A stretch of DNA of 64,000 nucleotides from an uncultured Lachnospiraceae bacterium (lineage in GTDB: Bacteria; Bacillota; Clostridia; Lachnospirales; Lachnospiraceae). This document shows, piece by piece, positions 25,315 to 34,529 of this stretch. The notes under the pieces were generated by a model. It was given only the letters and a program-made list of their open reading frames with translations, made no database searches and had not been told where the DNA came from. The position numbers and the translations under genes are program-made. Where the stretch lies: NCBI GenBank assembly GCA_910584945.1, contig CAJUDY010000017.1, positions 1 through 64,000 on the forward strand. The letters are read 5' to 3'. The first letter of the stretch is position 1. Each line of letters starts with the position of its first letter.

Positions 25315-26661
25315 TTAAATCTCGCCGCTTGCCTGAAGATCTTTCAGGAATTTCACAAGCTGAACTGCCTCGTTCGGAGCAACAATTACCTGCCATCCTT
25401 CCAGTTTTGCCTCGATATCGCCCTTCAGCACAGCAACCTTTCCAGGAATGATCAGTTTTCTGCACTTGATCTTCGGCTCCACTTCTTCCTTGATAAACTT
25501 GGACACGGAAGTAGAAGACAGTTTGCCTGCAGCCCAGGAAGTCAGAACGGAAAGTCCGCCTGCATCGCTGATCGCCAGATTACACGGCACACCGGAACGC
25601 TCCAGTTCTCCGGATACAACGAAGTAGGTAAGTGCGAAGTCAACGGTGGTCAGAACGACGGAATTCTCATCTCCGCCATTGATCGGATAAATGCCCGGCT
25701 CCACTTTCATCGGCTTCTGCGGATCGGTGTAGACATTCTGTCTCAGTCCGAAGAGCGCAAGGCCTCTCGCATAGTTCATGGTATCCATAACGATGATGGA
25801 ACCGTACTTCAGAATAAATACAGAAGCAAGCGCAATCTGCATTGCCTCATCATTCGGAGCCACTTTGGACAGATTCACGATGGACGGATATCCGAAGGTT
25901 CTGTCAGGATCTTTCGCCAGACATGCGCGTCTTACCTGCACGGTCGTCGCGAAGGTCTCTTTGATCGTAGCGCCGGTGGTATCCAGAACCAGATCTTTGA
26001 ATCCAAGCTTCTCGATGGCTGCGGTGGTATCATACAGCTCGTTGATGTCTGCGCCGGATACGCCCAGAACAACGCCTGCCCCTTTTGCGATCTCCACCAT
26101 CTCCGCGTAGTTGGAAGCGTCTGCGCTGTTGATGATCGGCTTCTCATCCTTGCATACGTCCAGAGCTTTCTTAATCGCATCTGCATTCTTGCAGGACAGC
26201 ACAAGAACCTTGCCTTTTCCGGTCGCTTTCTTTACTGTTTCCACGAATGCGTCCGCATCACCGTTGCACTCTATGTACACCATCTCTGCATGCATTCTCT
26301 CGCCGATACGGTCGTAATCTACCTTATTTGCTTCTGCAAGAGCCGCGTCCACATCCATATCCGGAGTGACATGCACTGCGAATCTGGGTTTGCTCACGAA
26401 GGTCTTCTCATGCCTTGCCAGTACGGTCTCACCGCCCAGAGTATATTCTGCATCACCGGTACCGATCTTGACCGTCTTCATAGGCGGAGCGGTTGCCTCA
26501 GATAAGGTAGCCAGCGCCTCCTCGGACATATGCGGACACTTTGAGATCTCAACTGCTCCCTGTGCAACTTTCATGGAGAAAGCCATACAGGTGGGGCTTC
26601 CGCACTCTTTACAGTTTGTTTTCGGTGTTAATTTAAAAATGTCTAAACCTTTTAATGCCAT
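25315..26661 (-). CDS. acsC: Corrinoid iron-sulfur protein large subunit
   Basis: 448 residues, full length. The N-terminal domain binds the [4Fe-4S] cluster through NCKECGSPTC and a fourth cysteine in ISKCPHM (about residues 17-42). A TIM barrel and a C-terminal corrinoid-contacting domain follow. With AcsD it carries the methyl group from AcsE to acetyl-CoA synthase. The AcsC-AcsE order and 22-bp spacing from acsD indicate one transcript. Confidence 0.95.
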   Translation of the reverse strand: MALKGLDIFKLTPKTNCKECGSPTCMAFSMKVAQGAVEISKCPHMSEEALATLSEATAPPMKTVKIGTGDAEYTLGGETVLARHEKTFVSKPRFAVHVTPDMDVDAALAEANKVDYDRIGERMHAEMVYIECNGDADAFVETVKKATGKGKVLVLSCKNADAIKKALDVCKDEKPIINSADASNYAEMVEIAKGAGVVLGVSGADINELYDTTAAIEKLGFKDLVLDTTGATIKETFATTVQVRRACLAKDPDRTFGYPSIVNLSKVAPNDEAMQIALASVFILKYGSIIVMDTMNYARGLALFGLRQNVYTDPQKPMKVEPGIYPINGGDENSVVLTTVDFALTYFVVSGELERSGVPCNLAISDAGGLSVLTSWAAGKLSSTSVSKFIKEEVEPKIKCRKLIIPGKVAVLKGDIEAKLEGWQVIVAPNEAVQLVKFLKDLQASGEI

Positions 26662-26683
26662 TGTATTTTCCTCCTTCCCACGA

Positions 26684-27625
26684 TTACATCAGTTCTTTGA
26701 TCATTTTAGAAATGGTTGCAACGGAAGTCGGATGTTTCAGAATGACTGCGTTGGAACCGGAAGCCAGTACAGAAGCGGCCGTGGACACTTCCATGCCTAC
26801 GCCGCGGGCTTCCTGATCGCCCCACTCCGGCATATCTTCTTCAGAAGCCATCGCCTCTTTTACATTCCATGCCTCGTCAGCAATCGGGGTAATGATCGGC
26901 ATCTGTAACTGTTTGTCGTCCTGGGACAGCGCTGCAGCTTTGATACGGTCCATGGTGGACACCACATACTCAAAGCCATAGCCTACGGTTGCGGTACCAA
27001 CGTTCATGACGATGTTGGCCGGAGCAACGCCCAGCTGGGAGATCAATACATTAAGCTGTTTTGCAAGGTTGATATCGACTGCGGACTCCGCGCCGACCTT
27101 CTGGTTGTATGCAAGGCCTGCAGCTGCACCGATACCTTTGTAGTCTTCTTCTTTTGCCGCAAGGATGATGGCGTTCTTTCCCTGTGCAACTTCGGAAGCT
27201 TTGGTCAGAAGCTCTGCATCTTTTGCCACGTTCTTGCAGCCTGCAATTACCAGAGGTACATCAATGGCGTCAACCACTTCTCTGAGAACTGCCATGCAGT
27301 CTTCCACGGACTTGTCCTCGCCATTGGGATCTGCTCCCTCAAGCTTCAGACATACAAAGTCTGCGCCCGGCATCGCCGCTGCTTTTTTCGCGATATCCGC
27401 CATGGTGGTGCATCCTTCGTAATATGCTTTCACACCTGCCGGCTCATTCTCCAGACCAAGGTCCGTGATCATAACACCGACTTTGGGTGAATTCTCGATC
27501 GGAGCGTCAAAGGTATAGAACGGTAATACGTTCTCGCCGCCGATCTTGACCGCTTTCTCGCCGCAACCGAATTCGACTGCGCCTATGGAAGCATTGAATT
27601 TTCCTGATTTTCCATTGAATGGCAT
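26684..27625 (-). CDS. acsD: Corrinoid iron-sulfur protein small subunit
   Basis: 313-residue TIM-barrel subunit that caps the corrinoid held with AcsC. Family segments include VGVMITDLGLENEPAG, GADFVCLKLEGADPNGED and the C-terminal KHPTSVATISKMIKELM. The ATG at 27625 has the Shine-Dalgarno AGGAGG. It begins a sub-operon: a promoter-like sequence lies at 27703-27731, and two hairpins separate it from acsB. Confidence 0.95.
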   Translation of the reverse strand: MPFNGKSGKFNASIGAVEFGCGEKAVKIGGENVLPFYTFDAPIENSPKVGVMITDLGLENEPAGVKAYYEGCTTMADIAKKAAAMPGADFVCLKLEGADPNGEDKSVEDCMAVLREVVDAIDVPLVIAGCKNVAKDAELLTKASEVAQGKNAIILAAKEEDYKGIGAAAGLAYNQKVGAESAVDINLAKQLNVLISQLGVAPANIVMNVGTATVGYGFEYVVSTMDRIKAAALSQDDKQLQMPIITPIADEAWNVKEAMASEEDMPEWGDQEARGVGMEVSTAASVLASGSNAVILKHPTSVATISKMIKELM

Positions 27626-27702
27626 TGGGTATATCCTCCTTAATTATGTAAAGTCTATCCGGTCAGCACCGACATGTGCGGCCGGTTCTTCCGAACAGTA
27701 AT

Positions 27703-27731
27703 ATTATACCATAAAAACTCCCATAAGAAAA
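27703..27731 (-). promoter_or_regulatory. Possible internal promoter for acsDCE
   Basis: TATAAT (27703-27708) with a 17-bp spacer to a weak -35 (TTTTCT), about 80 bp upstream of acsD. The -10 is good and the -35 is poor. Confidence 0.45.
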
Positions 27732-27750
27732 GCTTTTATGCATTCCAAAA

Positions 27751-27778
27751 GGGCAACCCTGTAAAAAACAGGGCGCCC
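27751..27778 (-). terminator. Hairpin 2 in the acsB-acsD gap
   Basis: GGGC/GCCC outside and CCCTGT/ACAGGG inside. The minus-strand 3' side reads TTGCCCTTTTGG, a modest U-rich tail. It may terminate part of the transcripts coming from acsB. Confidence 0.5.
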
Positions 27779-27815
27779 CGATGGATAACCGAACGCTGCT
27801 TAAGACCCCAGAGCG

Positions 27816-27843
27816 CTCCGGGCCTTCCACAGAGGCCCGGGAG
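27816..27843 (-). other. Hairpin 1 in the acsB-acsD gap
   Basis: A very GC-rich stem CTCCGGGCCT/AGGCCCGGGAG (one bulge) 24 bp after the acsB stop, without a U-tract. A 3'-end protecting or RNA-processing structure is plausible. Confidence 0.55.
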
Positions 27844-27866
27844 TCTTACACACAGCTTTCGGAATC

Positions 27867-29996
27867 TTACATAAGCGGCTCCAGATTCAGTGCCGGATGT
27901 CCCTTTTCGGTCAGGAACGTAAGCAGAGTCTCCGGGTCGGTTGCGATGGTCTCGTCACCGATCATATCTGTGAAGTTGTCGATGTCATAGACTTCTTTTG
28001 CAGCTTTGTTCAGTCTGTCTGCTACGGTCTCTTTCAGATCCTTCGGCATCCATACAATACGCTCGAATCCGCCCTCTGCCTTCATGAACTTCTTGGAAGC
28101 GATGAAGTGTTTGCCGTGGCCCATGAAACCAGGTGTCTGCACGCCGCCGCCGGTCATGGAAGCCAGCTCACCGAAGGTCATGCCAAGAGGAGTCATGCCT
28201 GCGTACTCACGGTTGGTAATCGCCACACCGTTGGACATCGGCTCGATACCGCAGATACACTCGAAGCATCCGCAGGAGGTCATGGGATCTTCCATGATGG
28301 AGTACAGGGTCACATGCTCCAGAGCGCCTTGGGAGAATTTCGCAACTGCTTCGTCCACGTCCTCGTAACGTCCGAGGTTCTCGTCGATGACTCTTTCCTT
28401 GGTGATCACCTGGCACGGTCCCTGCGGGTCAAGCTCGTTGGTTGCTTTCGCATCCAGCCACGATACAGCGCCGCAAAGTCCAAGTCTCTCCGGGGTTACC
28501 ACGCATACGTGGCTCGGGGAGAATGCCTGGCACATGATACAGCTGTAGTATACCGGAACTGCCTCGTCGGTCAGAGTAGTCAGACGCTCGTCACGGCGGT
28601 CATAAGCCGGGATTGCCAGCTCATGGCGAAGTTTCGTACACTCTGCATCATCAGTGATGATGGTCACTGCACATTTATCTACAACCGCATCAAACTCGTT
28701 CTTAATATTCGCATACAGAACTTCAGCCAGATCCTTCGCACGGAAACCAGCCTCGAAGGTCGCTTTGCTGACACGGATACGGATCATGTCGCGCTGTCCG
28801 GTGTGCATCATACCTTCAATGCAGTTCAGGTAGCTGTGGAACTTACGCTCAAACACCGGCTCGAAGTCGGACTGCATATTCTTTCCTGCCACGTCTACAA
28901 TATAGGAGATCGCATTCTTGCTGCCAACCTCGAACTCGTCGAAGTCTTTACCGATCAGAGTGAACTTGTGATCTTCTACTGCAGTCAGTTCTTTGGTCTG
29001 TACCAGCTCGAAACAGTCTTTTCTGGAGCCGTCAAACTCGATCTGCATGTCGCCCTTACGAATAATCTCGCCCTCGAATGCGGACGCGAAGGATACCGGG
29101 ATGTCGATCTTCGTGATCTTGATCTTGATATCACGCGCTTCGAGAGAAGTAGCGTTGAATTTGTCCACATCCTCCTGAACAATCAGGCTCTTCGGTACGC
29201 GGAAAATGTTCTCGGTCTCGTTGGTCACAACCGGGAAACCAAGCGCGATTGCGCCTGCGCCGCATGCCACGATCACGTCGTCCAGCGGTTTGAATGCGTT
29301 GACGAATGCCGGTACACGCTCGAAGGTGTACTTCATCAGGTTTGCAGCATCGCCCGGCGTTACGTTACCGAAGATCAAAGCCGCACGAAGTGCAACGGAT
29401 ACTACATGGATCACAGAGGTCACGTCCTTGCCAAGGGGCACGATACGCACTGCATAGCCCATGTTCAGACCAGCTTCCACGCACTGGTCGATGACGCCGC
29501 CTACCAGAGTCACCAGGATACCCTGTGCCTGATAGCTCTTCACCAGAGCAACTGCGTCTTCTTTGGTCGGAGCGCTTCCAAGGATAACCGCCACGCCCGG
29601 GATATCGCCGGTAACCAGCGGCACGCCCAGCTCACGGATGGTAGCATCTGCCAGATGTCCGTAAAGGGGCTCTTCGTACGGAGTTGCTCCGTCGATATAT
29701 TTCAGTACTTCGATAAACTCTGCGCAGAGAGCCGTGGCAACACCGCTCATGAACGCATCGTTCAGTCTCTTTTCTCTGGTCATGAGCGTCTTGACAACGC
29801 CGAGAGCGGTCTTTAACTCACCCAGGTTGGCAACTTTTGTTCCAGTCACTGCGTAATAGCAGGGCAGGCTGTATGCTGTATGCGGGAAAGCTACCGCCTT
29901 GTCAGCACCATGCTCTGCGATGGCTTTGTCGATAGCAGCCTCAGTCAGACCATAGACTGCGTCGTTTCCGCCGAATACTCTATCAAATAATGTCAC
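27867..29996 (-). CDS. acsB: Acetyl-CoA synthase (CODH/ACS alpha subunit)
   Basis: 709 residues (Moorella AcsB is 729). It joins CO, the methyl group from AcsCD and CoA into acetyl-CoA. The A-cluster ligands are present: the [4Fe-4S] cysteines in SCIMCQAFSPSHVC and LGLCGAVSW, and the dinickel CGC motif at about residues 575-577 in TSCGCFECICG. The N-terminal CODH-contacting domain is present. It is preceded by cooC (25-bp gap) and cooS, the usual acs order. Confidence 0.97.
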   Translation of the reverse strand: MTLFDRVFGGNDAVYGLTEAAIDKAIAEHGADKAVAFPHTAYSLPCYYAVTGTKVANLGELKTALGVVKTLMTREKRLNDAFMSGVATALCAEFIEVLKYIDGATPYEEPLYGHLADATIRELGVPLVTGDIPGVAVILGSAPTKEDAVALVKSYQAQGILVTLVGGVIDQCVEAGLNMGYAVRIVPLGKDVTSVIHVVSVALRAALIFGNVTPGDAANLMKYTFERVPAFVNAFKPLDDVIVACGAGAIALGFPVVTNETENIFRVPKSLIVQEDVDKFNATSLEARDIKIKITKIDIPVSFASAFEGEIIRKGDMQIEFDGSRKDCFELVQTKELTAVEDHKFTLIGKDFDEFEVGSKNAISYIVDVAGKNMQSDFEPVFERKFHSYLNCIEGMMHTGQRDMIRIRVSKATFEAGFRAKDLAEVLYANIKNEFDAVVDKCAVTIITDDAECTKLRHELAIPAYDRRDERLTTLTDEAVPVYYSCIMCQAFSPSHVCVVTPERLGLCGAVSWLDAKATNELDPQGPCQVITKERVIDENLGRYEDVDEAVAKFSQGALEHVTLYSIMEDPMTSCGCFECICGIEPMSNGVAITNREYAGMTPLGMTFGELASMTGGGVQTPGFMGHGKHFIASKKFMKAEGGFERIVWMPKDLKETVADRLNKAAKEVYDIDNFTDMIGDETIATDPETLLTFLTEKGHPALNLEPLM

Positions 29997-30021
29997 GGTA
30001 TTATACCTCCAAATTTAAAAA

Positions 30022-30798
30022 TCAGTTTGATTGATCGAGGATCTCCTTGATCTTCCGGATCTCCTCCGTTGCGGATTCGCTGAAATCATAGGGAGACTTC
30101 CCCTGGCGGTCCGCGTCGATCACTTCTGTGTTATAGTGGATAAATCCAAGTAAATCTTCCGCCGGAATCTTAGAACGGATGAATTCTTCATCTTCCGTAC
30201 CACGAACTTTATTGGCAACTACCCGTACCTGCCGGATTCCAAGATCGTCGGCAAGGCGCTTGACGTTCTTATACGTCTGGACACTTCTTGCTCCCGGCTC
30301 GATCACAACGACGAACTGTTCCATGGACTCGCAGGTTCCCCGTCCCAGATGTTCCAGTCCGGCCTCCATATCCATGATCACTACGTCATTGCTTCTGAGT
30401 ATCAGATGGTTGATGATCCTTCTGAGCATCACATGCTCCGGACAGACGCATCCACCTCCGCCCGTCTCCACCGTACCCAGCAGGAGAAGTTTTACTCCAT
30501 TGCAGGTCTTGCTGTACGTATCCGGAATATCATCCACCTTTGGATTCAGCTTATAGAACTGATTATCCTCGCCGGCTCCGGTACGCTCTTCCACCAGTTT
30601 CCTCATCTTGCTGATAGGGATGATAGAATCCAGCACATCCTCCGGAAATCCAAGCGCCAGCCCCAGATTGGCATCCGGGTCCACATCAGCGGCAAGAACC
30701 GTCCTTCCCTCCTCTGCATATAATCTTGCAAGTGTTGCAGCAAAGGTGGTCTTTCCGACTCCGCCTTTTCCGGTAATTGCTATCTTCAATGTTGTCAC
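30022..30798 (-). CDS. cooC: CODH nickel-insertion ATPase (CooC/AcsF type)
   Basis: 258-residue MinD/ParA-type P-loop ATPase with the deviant Walker A KGGVGKTTFAATLARLY (residues about 11-27) and the CooC-typical cysteines in GGGGCVCPEH (about 112-121), which form the nickel site in CooC dimers. It supports metallocluster assembly in CODH or ACS. Placed between cooS and acsB, it is the candidate AcsF. A second paralogue is encoded at 32769-33539. Which of the two serves ACS and which CODH cannot be decided from sequence. Confidence 0.9.
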   Translation of the reverse strand: MTTLKIAITGKGGVGKTTFAATLARLYAEEGRTVLAADVDPDANLGLALGFPEDVLDSIIPISKMRKLVEERTGAGEDNQFYKLNPKVDDIPDTYSKTCNGVKLLLLGTVETGGGGCVCPEHVMLRRIINHLILRSNDVVIMDMEAGLEHLGRGTCESMEQFVVVIEPGARSVQTYKNVKRLADDLGIRQVRVVANKVRGTEDEEFIRSKIPAEDLLGFIHYNTEVIDADRQGKSPYDFSESATEEIRKIKEILDQSN

Positions 30799-30848
30799 CC
30801 TCCGGTTAAAAATTTACTTTATTATATAGATGAAATCATCAAAAGAGA

Positions 30849-32741
30849 TTAGATGCCGATGGCTGTTCTCTTCTCCTCGATTCTCTCGATCATCAAATCC
30901 ACAAGTTTCTCGATATCGGTCTCTACGGTATAAGCAGCCTCTACCCAGTCGCGAACGCCGCTGGTCAGGAGCTCCTGCATCTGTGTAGAACCGCTCACAT
31001 ACGGATCTACACCAAGGAAGGTATCGATACCGGTGGAAACTACGTAGTTACCGATGGAAACTGCCTTCTCAGACATCCACTCAGGAGCACAGCCCACAAC
31101 CGGAAGCTGGGAGATATTCAGGCCGGAATCCTTTGCAAGCTCTGCAACCAGGATCATCATACGGCTGATATCCACGCAGGAACCCATATGTAATACCGGC
31201 GGAATGTCTGCCAGTTCGCACACGCGCTTTAAGCCTGCACCGCAGAGATCTTTCGCTCTCTTGTCCATCAGGCCTGCTTTTGCCGCTGCCTGAGCCGCGC
31301 AGCCGGATGCTACAACTACGATATCATTTGCAAGCAGCTTCTTCATCAGCTCGATATGAGCGGTATCTGGACGAACCTTCGGGTTGTTACATCCAACCAT
31401 AGCCACTGCTCCGCGGATAACGCCGGAGGTGATACACTCAATGAGCGGCTTGGTCGTTCCAAGAACGTCTACCTGAGAGTTGGTAACGCCGTCAAGCACC
31501 TTTACAAGAGCCTCTACGGAATAACCCACAGTTGCTTTCTGCTTTATATCCGGGATATGTACCAGTTCCGGTTTCCGGTTCTTGAAGTTGTCGCATGCCA
31601 TCTTCACGATCTGTTTTGCCTTCTCTGCTGCAGTTCCCACAGTAAAGTGAATATACTCGGAATCCGGCATCTGAGCGATTGCGGAAGTCGTGATGAATTT
31701 GGTATGGAAGCATTTGCTTAAGGGTCCAAGTGCCGGGAAGATACACTGCACGTCAACGACGATTGCCTCGCATGCCCCGGTCAGAACCACGTTCTCCTGC
31801 TGCAGGAAGTTACCCGCCATCGGAATACCGCGGCGCATAGCCACCTCATTGGAAGTACAGCAGACGCCGGATACGGTGATGCCCTTTGCGCCCTGTGCCT
31901 TTGCGTAAGCGATCATCTCAGGATCGTCTGCATACTCGCATACCATCTCGGAAAGCGACGGGTCATGTCCATGGACGACGATATTGACGTTGTCTGCGTT
32001 CATAACGCCAAGGTTCGCCTCGGTATCGATCGGCTTCGGAGTACCGAACAGGACATCGGAGAACTCCGTACCGCACATGGAACCGCCCCAGCCGTCGCCA
32101 AGACCTGCACGGAAGGACTGACGCACCAGAGCCTCCGGCTTGGAGGAACATCCCATATGGCTCATATGCAGAGAACAGGATACCTCGCGGTCGATCGCTC
32201 TCGGAGTGATCTCCGCTTTCTCCCACAGCTCCTGTGTATGCTTCGGTGCGCGTGCAACCCAGCGCTGGAAGCCAAACGGTTTTCCATACTCAAGAAGAGC
32301 CAGTTCTGCAACTTCATGAGCCAGATCATAGATATCTTTTCCTTCGGTCTCAACGCCCCACTCTTTTGCGATGCGGATGAGTTTCTCAGGATCTTTTACT
32401 TTATAAGCTCCATCGGGAGCGGATGCATACAGGGTATGACAGATCTCACGGCCATGATCGGAGTGAGTCGCTGCGCCGCCTGCAGTAAATTTCAAATAGT
32501 TACGTCCTACGATACCATGAGCGTCACATCCGCAGATTCCTCTCGGAGCCTTCGGGGTAATACGGCAGGGTCCCATAGCACAGATACGGCAGCAGATACC
32601 CTGCTCACCGAATTTACAATGTGGTGTCTGGTTCTTTACGCGGATCTGCCATGCGTCAGCGCCAACCTTAGCGCCGGTTTCCAGCAGTCTGTTAGTAGCG
32701 GCTTCGAACTCTTCAACTGTTGTTAATTTAAAGTCTCCCAT
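30849..32741 (-). CDS. cooS: Carbon monoxide dehydrogenase catalytic subunit
   Basis: 630-residue Ni-Fe CODH (AcsA/CooS). N-terminal cysteines 42, 50, 51, 54, 59, 70 and 72 (around CKFGEQGICCRICAMGPC) bind clusters D and B. The C-cluster region includes VVHGHDPSLSEMV, GCSSKPEALVRQ and MVGCNNPKVRPD. It reduces CO2 to CO for acetyl-CoA synthase or oxidises CO. It is flanked on both sides by cooC-type maturation genes and followed by acsB, so it is the ACS partner. Confidence 0.97.
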   Translation of the reverse strand: MGDFKLTTVEEFEAATNRLLETGAKVGADAWQIRVKNQTPHCKFGEQGICCRICAMGPCRITPKAPRGICGCDAHGIVGRNYLKFTAGGAATHSDHGREICHTLYASAPDGAYKVKDPEKLIRIAKEWGVETEGKDIYDLAHEVAELALLEYGKPFGFQRWVARAPKHTQELWEKAEITPRAIDREVSCSLHMSHMGCSSKPEALVRQSFRAGLGDGWGGSMCGTEFSDVLFGTPKPIDTEANLGVMNADNVNIVVHGHDPSLSEMVCEYADDPEMIAYAKAQGAKGITVSGVCCTSNEVAMRRGIPMAGNFLQQENVVLTGACEAIVVDVQCIFPALGPLSKCFHTKFITTSAIAQMPDSEYIHFTVGTAAEKAKQIVKMACDNFKNRKPELVHIPDIKQKATVGYSVEALVKVLDGVTNSQVDVLGTTKPLIECITSGVIRGAVAMVGCNNPKVRPDTAHIELMKKLLANDIVVVASGCAAQAAAKAGLMDKRAKDLCGAGLKRVCELADIPPVLHMGSCVDISRMMILVAELAKDSGLNISQLPVVGCAPEWMSEKAVSIGNYVVSTGIDTFLGVDPYVSGSTQMQELLTSGVRDWVEAAYTVETDIEKLVDLMIERIEEKRTAIGI

Positions 32742-32768
32742 ATAAATCTCCTTTTTTGCAGTCCTGGA

Positions 32769-33539
32769 TTAGAGTTCCAGGCTGTCAATAATCTTGTATA
32801 ATGCCTGTCTTACAGGATTGTCTGACGGAAGCTCGGTCGTCGGAGTACCGGCACTGTCAAACTCATATACACCATCATCCTGGGGTACTACCCCAAGAAG
32901 CGTCAGTTCCTGTTTCTGAACCTCTTCCTGAATGCCTTCATTCAGGACACCCCCCGGCGCCCGGTTCACAATCAAGCCGACCTTTTTCGGCTTCAGTCCG
33001 CATTCCGGAATCAGCCGGGCAATCCTGCCCACGGCCTGCACTCCTCTGCGGGAGCAGTCGCTTACCAAAATCACAACGTCTACACTGGGAAGGATTCCTC
33101 GGCTGATATGTTCCATACCTGCCTCATTGTCAACGACAACGTAATTGTAGTGCTGTGCACGTCTGGCAACCTGAGTCGACAATAAACCGTTGACAAAACA
33201 GTAACACCCTTTCCCCTGTGTATGTCCCATAACCAGCAGATCGTAATCGTCTTCCTCCACCAGAGAAGAATCAAACTTGAATTCTGCATAATCCTGTTTG
33301 GACATGCCTGCCGGGATCGGGCTTTCCGACGCCATCTCCGCCTTGGCAATCTCTTCGCGGATATCTCCGAGGGTCATATCCACTTCCACGCCGAGCACTT
33401 CATTCAGATTCGAATTCGCGTCTGCGTCAACCGCCAGAATCGGTCCTTTTTTCTGTTTTGCTAAATACTGAATCAGCATGCCGGTCAGTGTCGTCTTTCC
33501 GACACCGCCTTTACCTGCCACTGCTATCGTTTGCGGCAT
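32769..33539 (-). CDS. cooC: Second CooC-type maturation ATPase
   Basis: 256-residue MinD-like ATPase with Walker A GKGGVGKTTLTGMLIQYL (about 8-25), KGCYCFVNG (CxC, about 110-118) as the CooC metal site, and DNEAGMEHISRGILP as switch II. It is clearly diverged from the paralogue at 30022-30798. It lies 27 bp upstream of cooS, so it is the best candidate for nickel insertion into the CODH C-cluster. A leader of about 240 nt separates it from cooT. Confidence 0.9.
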   Translation of the reverse strand: MPQTIAVAGKGGVGKTTLTGMLIQYLAKQKKGPILAVDADANSNLNEVLGVEVDMTLGDIREEIAKAEMASESPIPAGMSKQDYAEFKFDSSLVEEDDYDLLVMGHTQGKGCYCFVNGLLSTQVARRAQHYNYVVVDNEAGMEHISRGILPSVDVVILVSDCSRRGVQAVGRIARLIPECGLKPKKVGLIVNRAPGGVLNEGIQEEVQKQELTLLGVVPQDDGVYEFDSAGTPTTELPSDNPVRQALYKIIDSLEL

Positions 33540-33778
33540 ATCGTCATCTCCTACATTCTAAAATCTTGTTTTTATAAATTGTTTTGTGAGTCATGGCTGC
33601 CTGTTACAGGATTCCTTGACTTTATTCTCCTGTCTTTATGCCCGTCGTCCGGATCGCTCCGGCCCTGTCCGTCTTTGGTGGGAAAACTTCAGGAAAGTAG
33701 GCATGTTCTGTTTCATTGCGTCCGGCAGTCTCTTTTATCTACCCCCAATCTATATAAATTTGCAATTGAAACCTACTC
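33540..33778 (-). promoter_or_regulatory. Long leader between cooT and cooC
   Basis: No gene is visible in these 239 bp. A weak promoter (TTGCAA and TAGATA, about 18 bp apart) lies near the cooT end. A hairpin CCGGA-GCGA-TCCGG with a GNRA loop is at 33649-33662. A purine-rich Shine-Dalgarno (GTAGGAGATG) precedes cooC. It may be a 5' UTR with regulatory structure; no known riboswitch class is recognised. Confidence 0.4.
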
Positions 33779-33805
33779 GTAACTGTGAAGGTACTGAACA
33801 GTTAC
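33779..33805 (+). repeat. Family-2 stem-loop repeat, copy 4 (inverted)
   Basis: Exact 27/27 match to copy 1 but in opposite orientation relative to the genes. It lies 2 bp after the cooT stop, at the cooT-cooC boundary. Confidence 0.7.
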
Positions 33806-33807
33806 AC

Positions 33808-34002
33808 CTATTCTTCCACACAGTTGATTTTCACAACTGAGTTTGCCAGATCTACCATGGCAATGGTTCCTTCTACCGTAATCTCGCCGCCCATAATATC
33901 GCGGATACGGATCGTATTCCCTTCCACGTCAAGGCGGCTCGCGTTTTTGATCAGGACGCTTTCGCTTTCCTGCTTCTTACCGTATACGGTTGCAAGACAC
34001 AT
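33808..34002 (-). CDS. cooT: CooT-like nickel-binding protein
   Basis: 64 residues, the size of CooT. The invariant Cys2 in MCLATVYG is the nickel site of the homodimer known from Rhodospirillum rubrum CooT. The rest is a small beta fold (IRIRDIMGGEITVEGTIAMV). It assists nickel supply to CODH. The Shine-Dalgarno TAGGAGGAAGG precedes the ATG. It lies 57 bp after the His-rich gene and upstream of cooC-cooS, like the cooCTJ accessory set. Confidence 0.88.
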   Translation of the reverse strand: MCLATVYGKKQESESVLIKNASRLDVEGNTIRIRDIMGGEITVEGTIAMVDLANSVVKINCVEE

Positions 34003-34059
34003 GCTTCCTTCCTCCTAATCTAAGCTCCACATCTCCCATTCCAGTGAGGGCCGATGCTG

Positions 34060-34455
34060 CTATACCAGTGAAAGTGCGATGGATAATCTCATATTGCCTT
34101 TTTCGAAATCCTCCACACCCTTCTCGATCTGAGCGGCGGCTTCTTCCTTGCCCTGCTCCCTTAAGTGCTTTGCAATGACAGCAAGCTCCTGTGCATGGTG
34201 TTTATTGTGGTCCAGCATATATGCCAGCACCGCCGTATCCTCATCCTTCGGCTGATCACCGTGATCGTGGCCGCAGTGGTCATGGGTATGACCGTCGCAT
34301 CCGCCGCAGTGCTCATGATTGTGCTCCTGTTCGTGGCCTTCTTCATGGCTGTGGGCATGCGTATGAGTCGTATCACCATGTGTATGCTCATGCGTGTGCT
34401 CATGCCCGCCGCAGCCGCATCCACAGTGCGTATGCTCTTCATTGGTTAAATGCAT
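34060..34455 (-). CDS. His-rich metal-binding protein, CooJ-like
   Basis: 131 residues. The first 72 are extremely rich in His, with Cys and acidic residues (CGCGCGG, HEHTHEHTHG, HTHAHSHEEGH, HCGGCDGHTHDHCGHDHGD), a nickel-buffer composition. Residues about 78-131 form a conserved-looking helical domain (AVLAYMLDHNKHHAQELAVI, EEAAAQIEKGVEDFEKGNMR). Position before cooT and the CODH genes suggests a nickel store or chaperone equivalent to CooJ, but with the His-rich part at the opposite end from R. rubrum CooJ as I remember it. The Shine-Dalgarno AAAGGAGGG is clear. Its promoter carries a metal-sensor-like palindrome. Confidence 0.82.
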   Translation of the reverse strand: MHLTNEEHTHCGCGCGGHEHTHEHTHGDTTHTHAHSHEEGHEQEHNHEHCGGCDGHTHDHCGHDHGDQPKDEDTAVLAYMLDHNKHHAQELAVIAKHLREQGKEEAAAQIEKGVEDFEKGNMRLSIALSLV

Positions 34456-34529
34456 CCATTTCCCTCCTTTTCAAGAAAAAAACACGCCAAAATTATCGCT
34501 ATGTTATTTTTTTGACATTGTTTACTAGC

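Noticed and set aside
27897..29816. Long open frame on the plus strand opposite acsB
   Set aside because: It is exactly antisense to a certain, full-length acsB. The translation is Cys/His-rich without any family motif and has no Shine-Dalgarno.
33540..33778. Riboswitch (cobalamin or nickel type) upstream of cooC
   Set aside because: No B12-box or NiCo core sequence was found; only a small GNRA hairpin is visible.
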